25,908 nucleotides of DNA from Botryllus schlosseri (Eukaryota > Chordata > Ascidiacea > Stolidobranchia > Styelidae), in contig ATSW01001311.1 of the NCBI GenBank assembly GCA_000444245.1, forward strand, positions 1-25,908, read 5' to 3'. Below the pieces are notes generated by a model. That model searched no databases and was not told the DNA's origin. It saw only the letters and a list, made by a program, of their open reading frames with translations. Of the stretch, positions 22,786 to 25,908 are shown piece by piece (within the stretch, counting starts at the first letter, position 1; each line of letters begins with the position of its first letter). A program made the position numbers and the translations under genes.

Positions 22786-23115
22786 AGGGCTGGGCACAAT
22801 GATTCGAGTACTCGAATCTAAATCGAGTATTAATTTTAATGATTCGAGTCGAGTAGTAAAAGACGATTTTTTCGAGTACTGAAATTATACGCTACTCGCA
22901 ACTGAAAGTTAATTTACTAACGAGAATTATAGTTTTGATACTATTTTCCACCGAGGAAGCCTTGAAACCTTGATTGGCCGTGTCCCACATGCGAGACTTA
23001 GTACAAAGCTACGAACGTTACTGGAAATACGGTAACACATTTCTGAAGTCACGATCATCCCACAACATTGTCAACAAGTGCAATGAAACCGATAGGGTCG
23101 GAAAAATACTACGTC
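22786..23115 (+). repeat. Dispersed repeat R2, copy 3 (with probable terminus)
   Basis: It starts at CTAGGGCTGGGCACAATG, a sequence type often seen at DNA-transposon ends, followed by the perfect 18-bp palindrome GATTCGAGTACTCGAATC (22801-22818) and further CGAGTA repeats. From about 22860 it aligns with copy 1 (2985-3290) and from about 22963 with copy 2 (4640-4816). It is the most complete copy. It is nested inside the interval bounded by the hAT-type ends at 22507 and 23705. Confidence 0.6.
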
Positions 23116-23690
23116 AACGTTCTTGATTGGTATAAGTAGCTGTGGGGTACCGGCGATAAAATGTAGGTGTGTAGCGCGACGGTATATGTTACCGGCGAAT
23201 TGCGTTACCAATGGTGAGGCTTGGCACGTCTGTGCTGCCTTAAAGACCGACCTCTCGTTTCGCGCTTTCTCTTCGAACAATAAATATACAAATTGTGTGA
23301 TTTGGGGAGAAAAAATGTTCAAAATCTTGGCATTCATGAACTGAACATCGAATATACCAATANTAATTGAACGTTTCACAATTTTCGTTCACTCATCGTT
23401 ACGACAGGTGAGGTACTGACGCTGACCCGACGTCACAGATATATCACAGCTTAAATTGGGTATGGATATATACTGCTGTAGTGAACATGTTTGGCTCCAC
23501 CTATGCATGTGATCATAGGTTCTCGCATTTAAAGGAGCATAACGACGAATCCCATCTCCAGGTAGTTCGAATTAGTGCTGCCAAGACGTCACGGAATTTC
23601 GATTGTGACGCAGCAGTTGATTGACATGTATGGCTCTTTGGGAGTTAAAATGGAAAAGAAATAGGGCGAATATGGCTCTTTAGACGNAAA

Positions 23691-23705
23691 GGNTCCCGAC
23701 CACTG
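23691..23705 (-). mobile_element. hAT-type right terminus
   Basis: The reverse complement reads CAGTGGTCGGGANCC, matching the hAT end consensus CAGNGGTCGGNAACC. Just inside lie two copies of TATGGCTCTTT (about 23628 and 23671), a frequent subterminal sequence of animal hAT elements. An N falls within the terminus. Confidence 0.65.
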
Positions 23706-23730
23706 TAGCTATGGTATGGAAAATTGTCAA

Positions 23731-23790
23731 GTATGGTATGGAACGATTGGGCGGGTATAGAGTATGGAAAATGTCCATTCCATACCATAC
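23731..23790. repeat. Inverted repeat, 13-bp perfect arms
   Basis: GTATGGTATGGAA (23731-23743) and TTCCATACCATAC (23778-23790) are exact complements around a 34-bp loop. A further direct copy, CTATGGTATGGAA, lies at about 23709. It abuts the hAT-type terminus at 23705, so it could be a separate small insertion or a decayed satellite unit. Confidence 0.75.
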
Positions 23791-23805
23791 CATGCCCTGG
23801 TGGAC

Positions 23806-24380
23806 AATTAGGCGACAAATTAACATCAATAAGAAACCGTTACATGCAGATTGCATGGGGTGCATAATACCGTAGTCTGGTAGTCATATAATCCNAAGAT
23901 ATGTTCTCGCACTGGTGTGTCACTTCTGAGTTCTGACTCACAAGGTCCCTAGCCTCCAGAGAAACCCGAATCGCGACTTNNNAATAATGAGCCAAATTCT
24001 AACTTCCGCGTTTACAGGTAAATCTCTCTTATTCCTCACAACGCATACGCAGACTAACGCCAGATTACGACTAGAGCAAATGTAGCATAAAAATATAATA
24101 TGCCTAGTTACATCGTCGTCACAGTCATTGTTTAAATGGATTATAACTGTATTNGANANCGTTGTATTTCTGCCAATTCCGTAAGTCCATGATCCGTAAT
24201 ACAATGTAACGCATCCCTACTNATGAGTATGTAGTCTTAATAATAAAGTAATCTAATGGAAACAACGGGCGTTGATTTTTAGGTAGCATTTTGGAATCAT
24301 TTGATTAGTCCAGCCCGCGACCGATCAAAAGGTTTGAATCCGGCCCGTGACGCAAGTTGATCTCGTCACCCCTTTCTGTA
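23806..24380. other. Non-coding, N-containing stretch
   Basis: Several ambiguous bases lie here. Two similar pieces, CAGCCCGCGACC (about 24311) and CGGCCCGTGACGC (about 24341), resemble GGCCCGYGA segments common inside hAT copies, but no terminus is visible. Confidence 0.35.
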
Positions 24381-24937
24381 TGTCATCCAATAACCTCCCG
24401 CTGCCCAACGAACAGAATACACGTGACAATGTCCCAATAAAGTAACCGACAACGTAAATAGATACGCCGGTATTACAATAACTGAGTGCTATCATATGAC
24501 GAGTTACGACCGCGTCAAACAGTGAGGTCCGAACACAATAAATAATTTAATGCTNCTTTGTGGATATTCAAATATCGTAATAACAGCGTATNAAACGCAN
24601 GATATAATCCCCCCCCCCATCGTCGTTAGTGATAAAACGATGAAAACGATCACATGCATTCATTTAAACGGGACTATATTTCGATATGGATGCAAGAAAG
24701 ATCGATAGACTCCGAAGTATCTTAACGGCTTCAGGAAAATGCTGCCAATGACCAGGTCTAGCTAGCGTAACTTGGAAACGATGGACCTGTGATGTTACTT
24801 TTTTTCGATTACGAACGTCCTGTGACTCCAATCGTTAAGATTTACCGTCCACGAGATGCGTACCAAACATACAAACCGTTGCCTATGCCTGGATAAAACA
24901 AACAGTGACGCTATCGTTTAGTCATGTGACAGTGACG
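24381..24937 (+). repeat. Dispersed repeat R1, copy B
   Basis: Collinear with 16129-16817, same orientation, about 8.25 kb away. It lacks the tandem duplication and about 50 bp near the middle of copy A. It includes a C10 run (about 24610-24619) and several Ns. A unit related to the tandem pair at 21.6-21.9 kb follows immediately (24953-25018). The interval between copies A and B holds an unrelated gene and other repeats and shows no gag or pol frames, so the copies are not read as long terminal repeats. Confidence 0.78.
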
Positions 24938-24952
24938 CCACCCCTTGACGGC

Positions 24953-25018
24953 TCAAGCACCCCTTACTCGAAAACGCCTGCCTAGTTCGCTAACTACGAG
25001 CTGTCAGAGTTACCGGGA
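24953..25018 (+). repeat. Third stem-loop unit (related to 21.6 kb)
   Basis: CCCCTTACTCGAAAACGCCT, then TAGTT-CGCT-AACTA, then TCAGAGTTACCG. It parallels the two tandem units at 21642-21690 and 21794-21843 in order and spacing. Confidence 0.65.
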
Positions 25019-25039
25019 ACGAAAAAATTCGAAAAGAGA

Positions 25040-25680
25040 ACGGGGTGGCCTATGAGTCCGAAATGACAAAGAAATACCACCTGGTAAAATCCGAGTAATC
25101 TATTTACTGGCTACGCTACAGTCTATTGAAACAACCGACATCATTTTCATTGCAGTTTTTATCGATTCATATTACCATAAGAATTGGAAACGAAGGATGT
25201 AGTCGAAATGACTTGGTGAATTCATTAAATCAAACTCCGACATTGGCCTACAAATACAGTAAAATATGGAATATCGCGTAAAAAAGAGGCACCTACAGTA
25301 CGCAGTGAACCCCAATGAGAAATGGCCTACATGTGGCAAAGGACGAAATTTTAAAGGATGGGGTTCAGGGCGGGGTCGGTATGACACTATTTATCCAGTA
25401 GAAACTAGTTGAATTTAGAATAGATTACACTACTAAGACTCTGGACAGACACACTTGAGGACGCTTTGATATCCCCTGGAATGCTGTTCCACACTTAGGG
25501 AAATTCCTGATATTAAATAAGTCTCCAGTATATCACATGTTCACTTTACATTGTTTATGTTACACACATAACAGTCACGCTAACGATAATCCGATTGCTT
25601 CAAGTCTGGTTTAGTCTATTACGGACTGAAATCCTTTCAATTGGTTAGGCCTACATTCTGCAGCCAACACAGCTCTAAAT
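25040..25680. other. Non-coding stretch, nothing recognised
   Basis: No frame, repeat family or RNA gene is supportable. A TAGGCCTA palindrome lies at 25646-25653. Confidence 0.4.
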
Positions 25681-25703
25681 ATCATCATCATCATCATCAT
25701 CAT
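25681..25703. repeat. ATC microsatellite
   Basis: Seven ATC trinucleotides in a row, followed by AT. Confidence 0.9.
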
Positions 25704-25773
25704 TGGTTTATTAGCAATTTTATCAGTTCAATACACCACAAAATGCGATAGAATGAAAAGACAGGAACACTAT

Positions 25774-25792
25774 CATGTTATGTTATGTTATG
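25774..25792. repeat. ATGTT microsatellite
   Basis: Almost four copies of the pentamer ATGTT. Confidence 0.85.
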
Positions 25793-25908
25793 TGCGACTG
25801 CACCCGTCAGATGTAATATATATTAATAGGATATTTTACTAACAAGAAACATAATAATAATCACTTGAAGCGTTATAAAAATAGCTGTCGCTGCGTCGCT
25901 GGGATCGG

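Noticed and set aside
24326-24345. GGTTTGAATCC as a pol III B box
   Set aside because: No A box at tRNA spacing, and the sequence lies among hAT-like GGCCCG segments.
16129-24937. R1 copies A and B as a pair of long terminal repeats
   Set aside because: The enclosed 7.5 kb contains an opposite-strand host-like gene and unrelated repeats. No gag or pol frames or primer-binding site are evident, and the copies differ strongly.
1-25908. CRISPR array, operon or other prokaryotic system
   Set aside because: No regularly spaced repeats, no ribosome-binding sites and no dense coding. The sequence is animal-like.

Overview
The window looks like nuclear DNA from a multicellular animal. It is AT-rich (about 40% GC by eye). 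It has long non-coding stretches, diverged hAT-type DNA transposon remnants, a tRNA-derived SINE head, mini- and microsatellites and scattered single N calls. There is one plausible protein-coding segment with a polyadenylation signal. Nothing looks bacterial: no operons and no ribosome-binding sites. The repeated palindrome TAGGCCTA and the hAT and SINE content would fit a marine invertebrate or another non-mammalian animal, but I cannot name the species.

Layout. From 1 to about 5 kb there are short direct repeats, a tRNA-derived SINE head (about 696-767), two diverged copies of a dispersed repeat (here R2) and a (TTCTAG)-rich minisatellite (4083-4625) beside a perfect inverted repeat. From 5 to 14.7 kb the DNA is almost featureless, apart from a short local duplication (6.8-6.9 kb), a dense palindrome cluster containing an exact NRF-1-type site (9339-9392) and GGAGTCGG-type repeats (12.6-13.0 kb). 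From 14.7 to 16.8 kb lie one hAT terminus, one complete short non-autonomous hAT element with an 8-bp target-site duplication (15408-15882), and copy A of a second dispersed repeat (here R1).

The only convincing gene is on the minus strand: a 252-residue open segment at 20131-19373, with an AATAAA signal 214 bp past its stop. It encodes a basic, serine-rich, largely disordered protein of unknown family. Its features are an RVxF-type phosphatase-1 docking motif, an acidic phosphosite-like stretch and a lysine/arginine-rich tail. It may be a whole single-exon gene, or an exon of a longer gene, because its stop codon overlaps a consensus splice donor.

From 20.7 kb to the end the DNA is again repeat-rich: an inverted pair of related segments, a tandem pair of about 150-bp units with a conserved stem-loop, hAT-type ends, a third R2 copy with a palindromic end, R1 copy B, a long hairpin and two microsatellites. 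The genes do not form a pathway or system. I see no convincing evidence of a new multi-gene system. The most useful leads are the uncharacterised protein, the two unnamed repeat families and the stem-loop unit with a compensatory base change.
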